From the NCBI GenBank assembly GCA_003142855.1, contig PLNW01000047.1, positions 1 through 64,000 of the forward strand: DNA of 64,000 nt, in the 5' to 3' direction. The position numbers and the translations under genes were made by a program. Shown here one piece after another: positions 53,954 to 63,124 of the stretch. The notes below the pieces were generated by a model, which saw nothing but the letters and a program-made list of their open reading frames with translations, was not told where the DNA came from and did no database searches. Within the stretch, counting starts at the first letter, position 1. Each line of letters starts with the position of its first letter. This DNA is from Myxococcales bacterium. GTDB taxonomy: Bacteria; Myxococcota_A; Polyangia; Fen-1088.

Positions 53954-56533
53954 ATGCCCAAGCGGAAGCCCCAACCCCGAAGGCCGAGCAAGCCGGACTC
54001 ATCTTCGGTCCGAGCACGGGCGCGCAAGGCGCCGCCTGTCCCGGCCACAGCCGTGGCTCCCACGCCAGAAAGGTTCGGGGCGGATGGCCTCGCAGATGCG
54101 AATGTAGATCTGCAAGCGGAAGACCTGGCTCGCCGCTACGCCAGCCTGTTGCGCCTATCCCCAGACGCCATCCACGTGCGCCGCCTGAGCGGGCAGATCG
54201 AATTCTGGAACGACGGCTCCCAAGAACTCTACGGCTTCACCGAGCAGGAGACCCTGGGCAAGAATGCCCATGAGTTCCTGCAGACCCTCGGCCCGACCTC
54301 CATGGCCGAGGTGGACGCCATCCTGGCCCGGGTTGGCCACTGGGAAGGGGAGCTGGTCAGCCACTCCAAACAAGGCCGGACAGTCACGGTTTCCGTCCGC
54401 ATGCAGCTCGTGCGTGGCGAAGACGGAATCGAGCGGGTTCTCCAGTCGGGCCACGACATCAGCGAGCGCAAGCAGGCCGAGCAGGCGCTGCACGACTCCC
54501 AGACGCGGCTGGCGGCCATCGTCGACAGCATTGCCGACGGTTTCTACGCCCTCGATCGGCAGTGGCGCATAACCCACATGAACGACACGGCCCTGCGCTA
54601 CTTCCACAAGTCGCGCGAAGAGGCGCTCGGGCGCTCGCTCTTCGAACTCTTCCCCGCGTTCGCCGGCAGCGTGTTCGACATCGAGTTGCGCCGGGCCATG
54701 GAAAGTGGTGCCCCGATCCGTGTCCACGCGCCTTCGGTGGCCACCGGCCGCACCGTCGAGCTGTTTGGCTATCCGGGTGCGGACAACCTGACGGTGTTGT
54801 TCCGGGACGTGACCGAGCGCGAGCTTCAGGCCCGTCGCGTGCAGCAGCTCACGCAGCTCTACGCGGTCTTGAGCCAGGTCAACGAGATGATCGTCCGCAC
54901 CCGCGACGAAGCTCACATCTTCCAGGAAGTGTGTCGCATCGTCGCCGAGCAGATGAATTTGCCACTGGCCTGGATCGGGCTGGTCGAGGGCCGGTGGGTG
55001 AAGCCGGTGGCCGCCAGCGGCCCTTCTGCCGCGTACCTTGGCGGCATCAGGGTAGAGGTCGAGGGTGAATTGGGCCAAGGCCCGACTGGTACCTGTATCC
55101 GCGAGGATCGGGCCATGGTGAACGATGACTTCGAGGGCAACCTTTTGCTGTCGCCCTGGCGTGAGTCGGCGCTGCGACACGGGATCAGGGCGTCCGCCGC
55201 CTTCCCCTTGCACAAGCAGGGAAAAGTGGTGGGCGCTCTCACTCTGTATTCGCCGCAACGAGCCGCCTTCGACTCGGAACAGGTCATGCTGCTGCTGGCT
55301 CTGGCAGCCGATGTCTCGTATGCGCTGGATGCGATCGAAGCCGAGCGCCAGCGTGCCGAAGCCGAGCATGCCCTGCAAGAAAGCGAGCGCGAACTGCGCA
55401 ACGCAGACGCGCGCAAGAATGAGTTCCTCGCCATGCTTTCCCACGAGCTGCGCAACCCGCTGGCGCCCATCAAGAACAGCCTGTACGTCCTTCAACATGT
55501 TCGCGGCGATGGCGAGCAAGTCCAGCGTGCTGAATCGGTGATCGAGCGCCAGGTTGCGCACCTGACCAGTCTGGTCGACGATCTTCTCGACGTCACGCGG
55601 GTCACGCGCGGCAAGATCCGGCTTGAAAAGGAGCCGGTGAACCTCGACGAGCTGGTCGGCCGGACGGTCGAGGACCACCGCGACCTGTTTGCAAGAGCCG
55701 GCGTGAAGCTTGCGTTGCGGCCCAGCGGCGTCCGGTTGATGGTCCACGCCGACCGGACCCGCCTAACCCAGGTGGTCGGCAACTTGCTGCAGAACGCGGT
55801 GAAGTTCACCCCCAAGGGCGGCGCCACAACGGTGTCGATCGAGAGCCGTGGGGATGGCCAGGCAGCCGTTCGGATCTGCGACACCGGGGCTGGGATCGGT
55901 GCAGACATCTTGCCGCACCTATTTGAGCCCTTCACCCAGGCGGACCGGACCCTCGACCGCTCCAAGGGCGGCCTTGGCCTCGGGCTGGCGCTGGTCAAGG
56001 GCCTGGTGGAAATGCACGACGGTAGGGTGGCGGCGCAAAGTGAAGGGCCAGGCAAGGGCGCCGAGTTCGAGGTCGTCCTGCCCACGATACCGGCCTCAGA
56101 GATCGCCGAGCCTCGTCCGCCCATCGAGCAAACTCCTGTTCAGCCCCGGCGCGTTCTCATCATCGAAGACAATCGCGACGCCGCCGACAGCCTGCGAGAG
56201 GTGTTGGATCTCCTCAATCACTCGGCGATGGTGGCCTACTCCGGCGATGAGGGCCTAGAAAAGGTTCGGGCGCACCGGCCGGACGTGGTTCTTTGCGACA
56301 TCGGCCTGCCAGGGATGGACGGGCACGAGGTCGCCCGGACCATCCGCGCAGACGCCACTCACTCCGCCACCACGCTTGTCGCGTTGACTGGGTACGCCTC
56401 CCCAGAGGACCTCGCCAAGTCGCAGGAGGCGGGCTTCGATTTCCACCTGGCCAAGCCCCCGAGCATCGAGGCGATTGAGCAGGTGCTCGCGCAAGCGATG
56501 AACAGAGCCGGAAACCCCCAGTTGCAAGAGTAG
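53954..56533 (+). CDS. PAS-PAS-GAF hybrid histidine kinase
   Basis: A soluble 859-aa kinase. The first about 45 residues are basic/Pro-rich (MPKRKPQPRRPSK). Two PAS domains (about 60-175 and 178-290), a GAF domain (about 300-465), HisKA with LSHELRNPLAP (about 495), HATPase with KGGLGLGLALVKG and a receiver (about 732-850) with VLIIEDNRDAA, VLCDIGLPGMDG and HLAKPPS follow. It is divergent from the ferredoxin reductase gene. Its core is paralogous to the kinases at 36603, 41553 and 61311. Confidence 0.93.
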   Translation: MPKRKPQPRRPSKPDSSSVRARARKAPPVPATAVAPTPERFGADGLADANVDLQAEDLARRYASLLRLSPDAIHVRRLSGQIEFWNDGSQELYGFTEQETLGKNAHEFLQTLGPTSMAEVDAILARVGHWEGELVSHSKQGRTVTVSVRMQLVRGEDGIERVLQSGHDISERKQAEQALHDSQTRLAAIVDSIADGFYALDRQWRITHMNDTALRYFHKSREEALGRSLFELFPAFAGSVFDIELRRAMESGAPIRVHAPSVATGRTVELFGYPGADNLTVLFRDVTERELQARRVQQLTQLYAVLSQVNEMIVRTRDEAHIFQEVCRIVAEQMNLPLAWIGLVEGRWVKPVAASGPSAAYLGGIRVEVEGELGQGPTGTCIREDRAMVNDDFEGNLLLSPWRESALRHGIRASAAFPLHKQGKVVGALTLYSPQRAAFDSEQVMLLLALAADVSYALDAIEAERQRAEAEHALQESERELRNADARKNEFLAMLSHELRNPLAPIKNSLYVLQHVRGDGEQVQRAESVIERQVAHLTSLVDDLLDVTRVTRGKIRLEKEPVNLDELVGRTVEDHRDLFARAGVKLALRPSGVRLMVHADRTRLTQVVGNLLQNAVKFTPKGGATTVSIESRGDGQAAVRICDTGAGIGADILPHLFEPFTQADRTLDRSKGGLGLGLALVKGLVEMHDGRVAAQSEGPGKGAEFEVVLPTIPASEIAEPRPPIEQTPVQPRRVLIIEDNRDAADSLREVLDLLNHSAMVAYSGDEGLEKVRAHRPDVVLCDIGLPGMDGHEVARTIRADATHSATTLVALTGYASPEDLAKSQEAGFDFHLAKPPSIEAIEQVLAQAMNRAGNPQLQE

Positions 56534-56540
56534 CGAACCT

Positions 56541-56837
56541 GTGGCCACTGACGTCGAGGTGGCGTACAACGGCCCGCAGGGCATTGCGAAGGCGAAAGAA
56601 TTCCGGCCCGACGTCGTGTTCTGCGACATCGGCCTTCCCATGATGGATGGCTTTGAGGTCGCGCGTGCTTTCCGGGCGGACGAGGCACTCAAGGGTGTGT
56701 TTGTTGTGGCCTTGAGTGGCTACGCTTTGCCCGAAGACGTGGCGCGGGCGCAGGCAGCTGGCTTCGACCAGCACCTGGCCAAGCCCACGAGTCTGGAGAA
56801 GCTGGAGGAAGTTCTGGAGAGTCGTCCCGGCTCGTAG
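56541..56837 (+). pseudogene. Orphan C-terminal receiver fragment
   Basis: Starting at a GTG 7 bp after the kinase stop, 98 codons encode the second half of a receiver: phospho-acceptor region VFCDIGLPMMDG, the LSGYALPEDVA strand and HLAKPTS. The first strand and acidic pair (VLIIEDN-DAA) are missing, so it cannot fold as a normal receiver. It resembles the receiver of the 41553 kinase more than the adjacent one, so it is probably the remnant of another hybrid kinase lost by recombination. It has no good ribosome site. Confidence 0.7.
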
Positions 56838-56838
56838 C

Positions 56839-57519
56839 CTAGTGATTGCTTTCAACTATAAGCGGAATTTCGATTCGGCCGAAAGACTGGTTGGTTGCCG
56901 CATCGACCAAATCAGCGCTGAGGGTCAGACCCGCGACGTCCGGCCTGGTCTTCTGGAAATAGACGAATCCCGCGATCTTGCGCCCGTCAGCAACCAAGCC
57001 CTCCCGGATCGCCCGCCGGAGCATCTCCTTTGTGGGCAAAGGTTCTCGCCAGTAGGCGTGGGCGACGTACTGGTCTAGATCCGACTCGACCCATTCGCCA
57101 ATCCACTCATCCTCAAGGCGAAACTCGGGCGGTACCGCTGAGACGGGAATGATCGCGTTGCCCTTCACCTCGGAGGGCGGCACAGCGCGGAGCATCTCGG
57201 GATTGTCGGGCAGTGACTTCACGCGGAAAGAGTCGTAGCGCAGCGACAGTGTCTTGCCGCTGTGGTTCTCTACTTCTAGCCAGACGGGAAGAACGTATTG
57301 CGACAGCGTGGGCGGATTTCCGTTCCAGGCACGCGCCCTCGCAATCATGCGCACGCCAGCGCTTTCACCCGTTTCATTCCGCAGCGCGCTCGCGGCTTTC
57401 GCCGCGCCGGAAACCGGGACCGGCTGGTCGCGGTGGGCACAAGCCGCCAACGCACACACGCTGAGCAGCGCTCCGCGCAGCCATTGCGTGCTGTCCGCGA
57501 CTAGTCTCCCATTCCTCAT
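56839..57519 (-). CDS. Lipoprotein, function unknown
   Basis: A 226-aa predicted lipoprotein. GGGGAGAAAG precedes the ATG at 57519, and the signal peptide ends ALAACAH, a good lipobox. The mature part contains LPVWLEVENHSGKTLSLRYDSF, a DUF-type beta sandwich, and a helical EPLPTKEMLRRAIREGL segment. I do not recognise the family. It is divergent from the glucan dikinase with only 24 bp between starts. Confidence 0.75.
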   Translation of the reverse strand: MRNGRLVADSTQWLRGALLSVCALAACAHRDQPVPVSGAAKAASALRNETGESAGVRMIARARAWNGNPPTLSQYVLPVWLEVENHSGKTLSLRYDSFRVKSLPDNPEMLRAVPPSEVKGNAIIPVSAVPPEFRLEDEWIGEWVESDLDQYVAHAYWREPLPTKEMLRRAIREGLVADGRKIAGFVYFQKTRPDVAGLTLSADLVDAATNQSFGRIEIPLIVESNH

Positions 57520-57543
57520 GACTTTCTCCCCTGCCCGTATTGG

Positions 57544-60294
57544 ATGCCCGATGGGCACGAAAGGTGTCACCGCCCAAGAAGCGGCGCCGCGCAGAATCGC
57601 GCGAAGCCAAATCGATGGCGCGTGTTTCTGATTCTGTCCTGTGCCAAGAATGATTCGGTGGAGATCGCCGAGACGATCATCGAGCGCGAGACCGGCGATC
57701 ACTCATGGTCGCTCAGGCATCGTTTCGATCTGGCGACCGATCTCCTGGATCGCGTTGCTCCCGAGAGCCCGCAAGAGCTGGCCCTGATCTTCGTGTGGCT
57801 GCGCTTCTCGGCCGTGCGGCAGCTCGACTGGCAGCGGCGCTTCAACACTCAGCCGCGCGAGCTGGCTCACGCCCAGGACCGCCTGACTCTCAAGCTGAGC
57901 GAGCGCACCGCCTCGGCGCTTGCCACGCGTCCGCTCTTGCGCCTGATTGCTGGCTGCGTGGGCCGGGGCAGCGAGGGCCAGCGGGTACGCGATGGGATCC
58001 TGGAGATCATGCACCGTCACGACATCAAAGAGGTGTCGGGTCACTTTCTGGAGGAATGGCACCAGAAGCTGCACAACAACACCACGCCCGACGATGTCGT
58101 GATTTGCCAAGCGTACTTGGAGTTCTTGCGCGGTCTTGGCGATGAGCGGGCCTTCTGGGCCAGCTTGCAGGCCGGGGGCGTGACCCGCCAGCGCTTACAG
58201 AGCTACGAGCGTCCCATTCGTAGCGCGCCTGACTACCTTCCCCATCTGCGCGAGGCGCTCTTGCACGATTTCGGCGAGTTCTTGTCGGTCTTGCGTGCGC
58301 TCCACGCCGCCACCGACCTGGGCAGCGCGGCTCTTGCCGCGCGCCCCCTGCTCGACGAGTCCAACCGCCAGCTCCTCGACTCGCTCTGGCGCCGGCGCGA
58401 CGAGGCTGGGGCAGAGACCTGGGTATTGCAAGCGGCCAGCAGGCTGCGGGAAAGCTTGAACAGCCGACTGCAGCCGGGCACGGCGGGGCTGCGTGAAGTG
58501 CTCTACCTCGATCTGGCTTTGGAGGACTTTGTCCGCGTGGTGGTCGAGCGCAACTTGCAGCAGTCGCTGTCGCTCGCGCAGTTGCTGGCCTGGACCGCAC
58601 TGGTCTTGCGCAATCTGTGCGCCTCGCAGCCAAGCGAGGAACTGGCGCTGGGACTGAGCCACTTGCAGCGCCTGTGGACCCAGCCGCCCGTGGGGCGCGA
58701 GTGGGCTCTGCATGCGCAGGCGGTGCTGGAACGGCTGCGGCGCGAGCTGGCCGCGCTGGTTGATGGCGATGTGCATTTGCTGCAGCCAGTGGCCGAGTAT
58801 CTGGGGCGCGCGTTCGGGGCTGCGGATTGGTCGGTGCGTTTGTTCAGCGAGGAGGTGGTGCGCGGTCGCCTGGATTTCGTGGCTTCGGCTCTGTTGCGCA
58901 AGCTCGACGGGGTGTTGCGCGGGATTGCGGGGCTGGGCCACTGGCAGGTGGTGAGCCGCGGCCGCGGCGAGGCGGGGGGAGTGGTGGAGAGGCTCCATTC
59001 GCTGGCGACGGTGCAGGGCCGCGTGTTCCAGGTGCGCACCATCCTGATCACAGAGGAGATCAAAGGCGACGAGGAGATCCCCGAGGGCGTGACGGCCCTG
59101 CTGTGCAAGAGCACAGTGGACTTGGTCTCGCATGTGGCGGTGCGTGCGCGCGACGCGGGCGTGCTGCTGGCCACTTGCTGGGACGCCGATCAGTTGACGG
59201 ATGTGCGCGGCGGCCAGTGGCTGCGCCTGCAGGTGAGCGCTGCGGGTGATGTCACGGTGGAGCGGGGCGAACCTGCGGGCGGAGTGACGATTCCGTCACG
59301 GGCCGCGCAGCCTGTGGTGCGACCGCCCAAGCCGGACATCCTGGCGTTGCGCCCCAAAGATTTTCGCCCAGACAACGTGGGAGCAAAGTCGCGCAACTTG
59401 CAGCGCCTGACGGGGCGTCTGCCCGATTGGATCCATATCCCCGCTTCAGTGGCGTTGCCCTTCGGCGTGTGTGAACGGGTGCTCGATGATCCCGGCAACC
59501 GGGCGGTGACGGAAGAGTATCGGTCTTTGATGGCAAGTCTGGGCCGTACCGAGCGCGAGGTCGTGCCGTCGTTGCTGGCGCGACTGCGCGATGCGATCGT
59601 GCGCCTGCATTCTCCGTCCGATGTCGAGCAGGCCCTGCGCGCGGCCATGGCCGCGGCCGGGCTGCCCGCTGCCGAGCCTTGGTCCGAAGCCTGGCGCTGC
59701 GTGACGCAGGTCTGGGCGTCCAAGTGGAACGAGCGCGCCTTCTGGAGCCGACGGGCCAATGGCATTTCCGACGAGGGACTGCTGATGGCGGTGCTCATTC
59801 AGGAGGCGATTGCGGCCGACTACGCCTTCGTCATCCATACCGCCAATCCCATGACGGGCGATCGCGACGAGCTCTATGCCGAGCTGGTGCCCGGCCTGGG
59901 CGAGATCTTGGTGGGCAACCATGCGGGCCGCGCCCTGGGCTTCTGCCTGCGCCGGGGCGAAGCGGTCCCGCGCCTGGTCTCCTTCCCGAGCAAGAGCCTG
60001 GGCGTGTATGGAGACGGTCTCATCTTCCGATCCGATTGCAATGGGGAAGATCTAGCTGGCTTTGCCGGCGCGGGGCTTTACGACAGCTTCATGCTTCCGC
60101 CTGGTCGTCCCGCTCGCATCGACTATGCCCGCGAGGAGCTGCTGTGGAACGAATCTTTGCGCAACCACATCCTCATGGGTGTGGCCGGTATTGGCACAGC
60201 GATAGAAGCAGCCCTGGGTGGCGCGCAGGACATAGAGGGCGTATATGCCAAGGGACGTTTCTTCGTCGTGCAGGCTCGTCCTCAAGTGGGATGA
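57544..60294 (+). CDS. Alpha-glucan, water dikinase (GWD-like) catalytic core
   Basis: About 916 aa. The sequence closely follows the C-terminal two thirds of plant GWD1, which transfers the beta-phosphate of ATP to C6 of glucosyl units. Visible landmarks are EEWHQKLHNNTTPDDVVICQ (about 170), the phosphohistidine region VSHVAVRARDAGVLLATC (His about 530) and the ATP-grasp end QVWASKWNERAFWSR, YAFVIHTANPMTGDRDE and a final QARP. Plant N-terminal CBM45 starch-binding domains are absent. The start is uncertain: the first 40 codons have weak similarity and could be non-coding, with a GTG near 57622 or 57660 as an alternative. It is followed by a TIM-barrel gene 4 bp after its stop. Confidence 0.9.
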   Translation: MPDGHERCHRPRSGAAQNRAKPNRWRVFLILSCAKNDSVEIAETIIERETGDHSWSLRHRFDLATDLLDRVAPESPQELALIFVWLRFSAVRQLDWQRRFNTQPRELAHAQDRLTLKLSERTASALATRPLLRLIAGCVGRGSEGQRVRDGILEIMHRHDIKEVSGHFLEEWHQKLHNNTTPDDVVICQAYLEFLRGLGDERAFWASLQAGGVTRQRLQSYERPIRSAPDYLPHLREALLHDFGEFLSVLRALHAATDLGSAALAARPLLDESNRQLLDSLWRRRDEAGAETWVLQAASRLRESLNSRLQPGTAGLREVLYLDLALEDFVRVVVERNLQQSLSLAQLLAWTALVLRNLCASQPSEELALGLSHLQRLWTQPPVGREWALHAQAVLERLRRELAALVDGDVHLLQPVAEYLGRAFGAADWSVRLFSEEVVRGRLDFVASALLRKLDGVLRGIAGLGHWQVVSRGRGEAGGVVERLHSLATVQGRVFQVRTILITEEIKGDEEIPEGVTALLCKSTVDLVSHVAVRARDAGVLLATCWDADQLTDVRGGQWLRLQVSAAGDVTVERGEPAGGVTIPSRAAQPVVRPPKPDILALRPKDFRPDNVGAKSRNLQRLTGRLPDWIHIPASVALPFGVCERVLDDPGNRAVTEEYRSLMASLGRTEREVVPSLLARLRDAIVRLHSPSDVEQALRAAMAAAGLPAAEPWSEAWRCVTQVWASKWNERAFWSRRANGISDEGLLMAVLIQEAIAADYAFVIHTANPMTGDRDELYAELVPGLGEILVGNHAGRALGFCLRRGEAVPRLVSFPSKSLGVYGDGLIFRSDCNGEDLAGFAGAGLYDSFMLPPGRPARIDYAREELLWNESLRNHILMGVAGIGTAIEAALGGAQDIEGVYAKGRFFVVQARPQVG

Positions 60295-60298
60295 GAAA

Positions 60299-61141
60299 AT
60301 GGCTGAGTCTTCGCGCATTCACATCGGCAATCAGACCGCCTTCTACGTGGCCCCGCTGCAGCCCTTTGCCTTTGCCGTTGAGCAGGGCTTTGATGCCTTT
60401 GAGTTTTTTCCCGATGGTTCAGCCGAGGGGCCAAGCTGGGCCACCGCCGACGTGCCGCCGGAAATTCGCGCCTTCATACGCGAGCAGGCCAAACGGCGCG
60501 ACATTCGGCTGAGCGTACACGCCTCCTTGGCGGCCGACCCGACGACTGCCTCTGGTCTGCGCGTGCTGGCGCGCGACGTGGCCTTTGCCCGCGACATCGG
60601 CGCTCACGTGGTCAACCTGCATCTGGCGCCGGTGGAGCCCCAGGTGTTCGGCCGGGCGGTGCTGCTTCTCGCCGCTCCCCTGCAGGCGGTTGGCTTGCAG
60701 CTCTCGCTCGAGAACATCATTGCCACCGCGCCCGAGGACATCAACGCGCTCTTCGCCGACCTGCGGGCCCGCGATCGGGTGCGCGCGCGCTCCGTCGGCC
60801 TCTGCCTCGACATCGGCCACGCCAATCTGCACGAGGGCACGCGCAACGACTACCTGGGGTATCTGGATCGATTGTCGGATCGCGTGCCCATCGTGCACGT
60901 GCATCTGCACGAGAACCGTGGCGACCATGACAGCCACATGACGTTGTTCACTGGCCCGGCAGGGGAGAACCCGCTGGGCATCGAGGGGTTGGTGCGGCGT
61001 CTGATCGAACGCAGCTACAGCGGCTCAATCATCTTCGAGCAATGGCCCCGTCCCGCCAGTCTGCTTGCGATGGCCCGGAACCGGTTGTGCGCCATCATCG
61101 AGGTTGCCCAGTCAGGCAAGGGGGCCACAACGCGCGCCTAG
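60299..61141 (+). CDS. Xylose-isomerase-like TIM-barrel protein
   Basis: A 280-aa sugar phosphate isomerase/epimerase (AP endonuclease 2 family). Metal ligands are suggested by SLENI, CLDIGHANL and HVHLHENRGDHDSH, with the final FEQWPRP Glu. It starts 4 bp after the glucan dikinase stop and is surely co-transcribed with it, hinting at a role in the same glucan or sugar-phosphate metabolism. The exact reaction is unknown. Confidence 0.87.
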   Translation: MAESSRIHIGNQTAFYVAPLQPFAFAVEQGFDAFEFFPDGSAEGPSWATADVPPEIRAFIREQAKRRDIRLSVHASLAADPTTASGLRVLARDVAFARDIGAHVVNLHLAPVEPQVFGRAVLLLAAPLQAVGLQLSLENIIATAPEDINALFADLRARDRVRARSVGLCLDIGHANLHEGTRNDYLGYLDRLSDRVPIVHVHLHENRGDHDSHMTLFTGPAGENPLGIEGLVRRLIERSYSGSIIFEQWPRPASLLAMARNRLCAIIEVAQSGKGATTRA

Positions 61142-61310
61142 CGCTGCGGATCGGGTGCATGCCTGTTGCTGTGGCCTGCACCATGTGCTAGGTCCTAGCT
61201 CTGGTCATGGGGTGGGCGTCATTGGGAATGCGCGGAGTGCTTTCTTCGCTTTGTCTCTTGCCGAGAGATCTTCAGTTTCTTGCCGGATCGAACCTGCGCG
61301 AGAAGAGGTG

Positions 61311-62633
61311 ATGGGCACGAAATCTCCCAAAGACGTCAATGCTGAGAACCAGCGGCTGAGTGCCGAGAATGTGGAACTCCGTCTCCGGTTGCAGGAGGCC
61401 GAGCAAGCGCTGGAAGCGATTGGCACGGGACTGGCTGAATACAGCGCCGAGCACAAGCACACCGAGGAGGCGCTGCGCGCGGCGAATCTCCAGCTGGCCG
61501 CAGCCGATCGCCGCAAGAACGAGTTTCTGGGACTGCTGTCGCACGAGTTGCGCAACCCGCTCACGCCCATCCGCAACAGCATCTACATTCTCGAAAAGGC
61601 CACGCCGGGCGGGCCGCAAGCGCGCCGGGCGCTCGCGGTCATTGACCGGCAGGTAAGTCACCTCACCCAACTGGTGGATGACCTGCTCGATGTCACCCGC
61701 ATCAGCCGGGGCAAGATCCGGTTGCAACGCGCGCGTCTCGATCTGGTTGAGATTGTGCGCCGAACCGTGGAAGACCACCGCGCCTTCCTTGAGCACCATG
61801 AGGTGGTGCTGGAGCTGCCGAGCGATGCCATCCCGATCGACGGCGATCCGACGCGGCTGGGGCAGGTGATCGGGAACCTTCTCATCAACGCAGCGAAGTT
61901 CACCCCTGAGAAGGGCAAGATCTCAGTGGTGCTCGCGCGGACTTCGGATAGCGCCGTGTTGGAGGTCGCTGACACAGGGCTGGGCATCGACCCGGACATG
62001 TTGAAGAGGCTGTTTCAGCCTTTCGCCCAGGCCGAGCGCAGCCTGAGCCAGAGTCGCGGCGGAATGGGGCTGGGGTTGGCGCTGGTGAAAGGACTGGTGG
62101 AGTCGCACGGCGGCGTGGTCAGCGCGCACAGCGATGGCCCCGATCAAGGCGCGCGCTTCACCGTCAGGCTGCCGCTGGACGAGAAGGGCTCCGTCGCGCG
62201 CGAAGGCCAGAAGGCGAATGGCGTCCACGCTGAAAAACACAAAGTCCTCGTCATCGAGGACAACGTCGACGCTGCCAGCCACCTGCGCGAGGCGCTTGAG
62301 CACTGGGACCACGAGGTCGAGGTCGCGCGCAGCGGGCCCGAGGGACTGGACAAGGCACACCTGTTCGATCCCGACTTCGTGCTTTGTGCGCTGGGCTTGC
62401 ACGGAATGGATGGCTACGATGTTGCCCGCGCCTTCCGGGCCGACGAGCAGCTTAGAGGAGTGCACCTCGTCTCCACGAGCAGCGGTATCGAGCCCGAGGA
62501 CATGGAGCGAGCGGCGCAGGCCGGTTTTGAACGGCATCTCAGTGAGGCGTCCAGCGTTGAGGCGATCGAAGAGATTCTCCGCGCAATGTTGAGACCACCA
62601 TCAGGAGGAGGCAGGAGTCGGTCGGGCTCGTGA
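61311..62633 (+). CDS. Hybrid histidine kinase with degenerate receiver
   Basis: A 440-aa kinase without a recognised sensor domain: a coiled coil (about 5-65), HisKA with LSHELRNPLTP (about 76), HATPase with RGGMGLGLALVKG and a receiver (about 311-430). The receiver keeps VLVIEDNVDAA, but the acceptor region reads VLCALGLHGMDG (Asp replaced by Ala) and the signalling Lys region reads RHLSEASS (Lys lost). The domain should not be phosphorylated in the usual way. The ATG at 61311 follows AAGAGG. Confidence 0.9.
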   Translation: MGTKSPKDVNAENQRLSAENVELRLRLQEAEQALEAIGTGLAEYSAEHKHTEEALRAANLQLAAADRRKNEFLGLLSHELRNPLTPIRNSIYILEKATPGGPQARRALAVIDRQVSHLTQLVDDLLDVTRISRGKIRLQRARLDLVEIVRRTVEDHRAFLEHHEVVLELPSDAIPIDGDPTRLGQVIGNLLINAAKFTPEKGKISVVLARTSDSAVLEVADTGLGIDPDMLKRLFQPFAQAERSLSQSRGGMGLGLALVKGLVESHGGVVSAHSDGPDQGARFTVRLPLDEKGSVAREGQKANGVHAEKHKVLVIEDNVDAASHLREALEHWDHEVEVARSGPEGLDKAHLFDPDFVLCALGLHGMDGYDVARAFRADEQLRGVHLVSTSSGIEPEDMERAAQAGFERHLSEASSVEAIEEILRAMLRPPSGGGRSRSGS

Positions 62634-63124
62634 GGTTGACGGGCATTGGTACACTAACCCGGCGTCAACTGAGCATTCACTAACTGGGATTCGGAGTAGG
62701 AGGCCGCTCGCATGTAGGGGCGACCGGCGGTCGCCCCACCGGCGCGTTTCGACCGCGCAATCTCGCCGGACGACGCGGTTGCTGCCTGTGCTGCGCTCCG
62801 GCATGCAATTGCTACAGGCCGAGGGGCATTCCTGCTGGCCAACGGCCTGGACGAATACGCGGTGAGATTGAAGAGAGTCATGGACTCGGTGTGGCAGCGC
62901 GAATTTCCGGAGAAGCCCAAGGCCGTGGACGATTCCCGGCACGTGGGCGAGCGCGGCCGCAGCCTGCTCGAAAGGGAGACTTCTGGTCAACCGCGCCGCG
63001 AAGCCCGCGCAGTCGCCTCGCGGCGATCGCACCTCAGAGAATCGATTGTCCTTTCCACGCCCCGCCCACTGAGACCCAATTGTAATAGGGGCATCCAAAG
63101 GGTAGGGCGTGGAGGTGCTGGCTC
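62634..63124. other. Intergenic region with a palindromic repeat, no clear gene
   Basis: About 490 bp. It holds the hairpin at 62717-62737. The plus frame from 62718 to about 63060 is open and somewhat protein-like (LLANGLDEYAVRLKRVM) but lacks a start with a ribosome site and matches no family I know, so I leave it as a possible decayed gene. Confidence 0.4.
62717..62737. repeat. REP-like perfect hairpin
   Basis: GGGGCGACC, GGC, GGTCGCCCC: 9-bp perfect arms with a 3-nt loop, preceded by GTA. It resembles short intergenic palindromes that are dispersed in many genomes. Confidence 0.7.
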
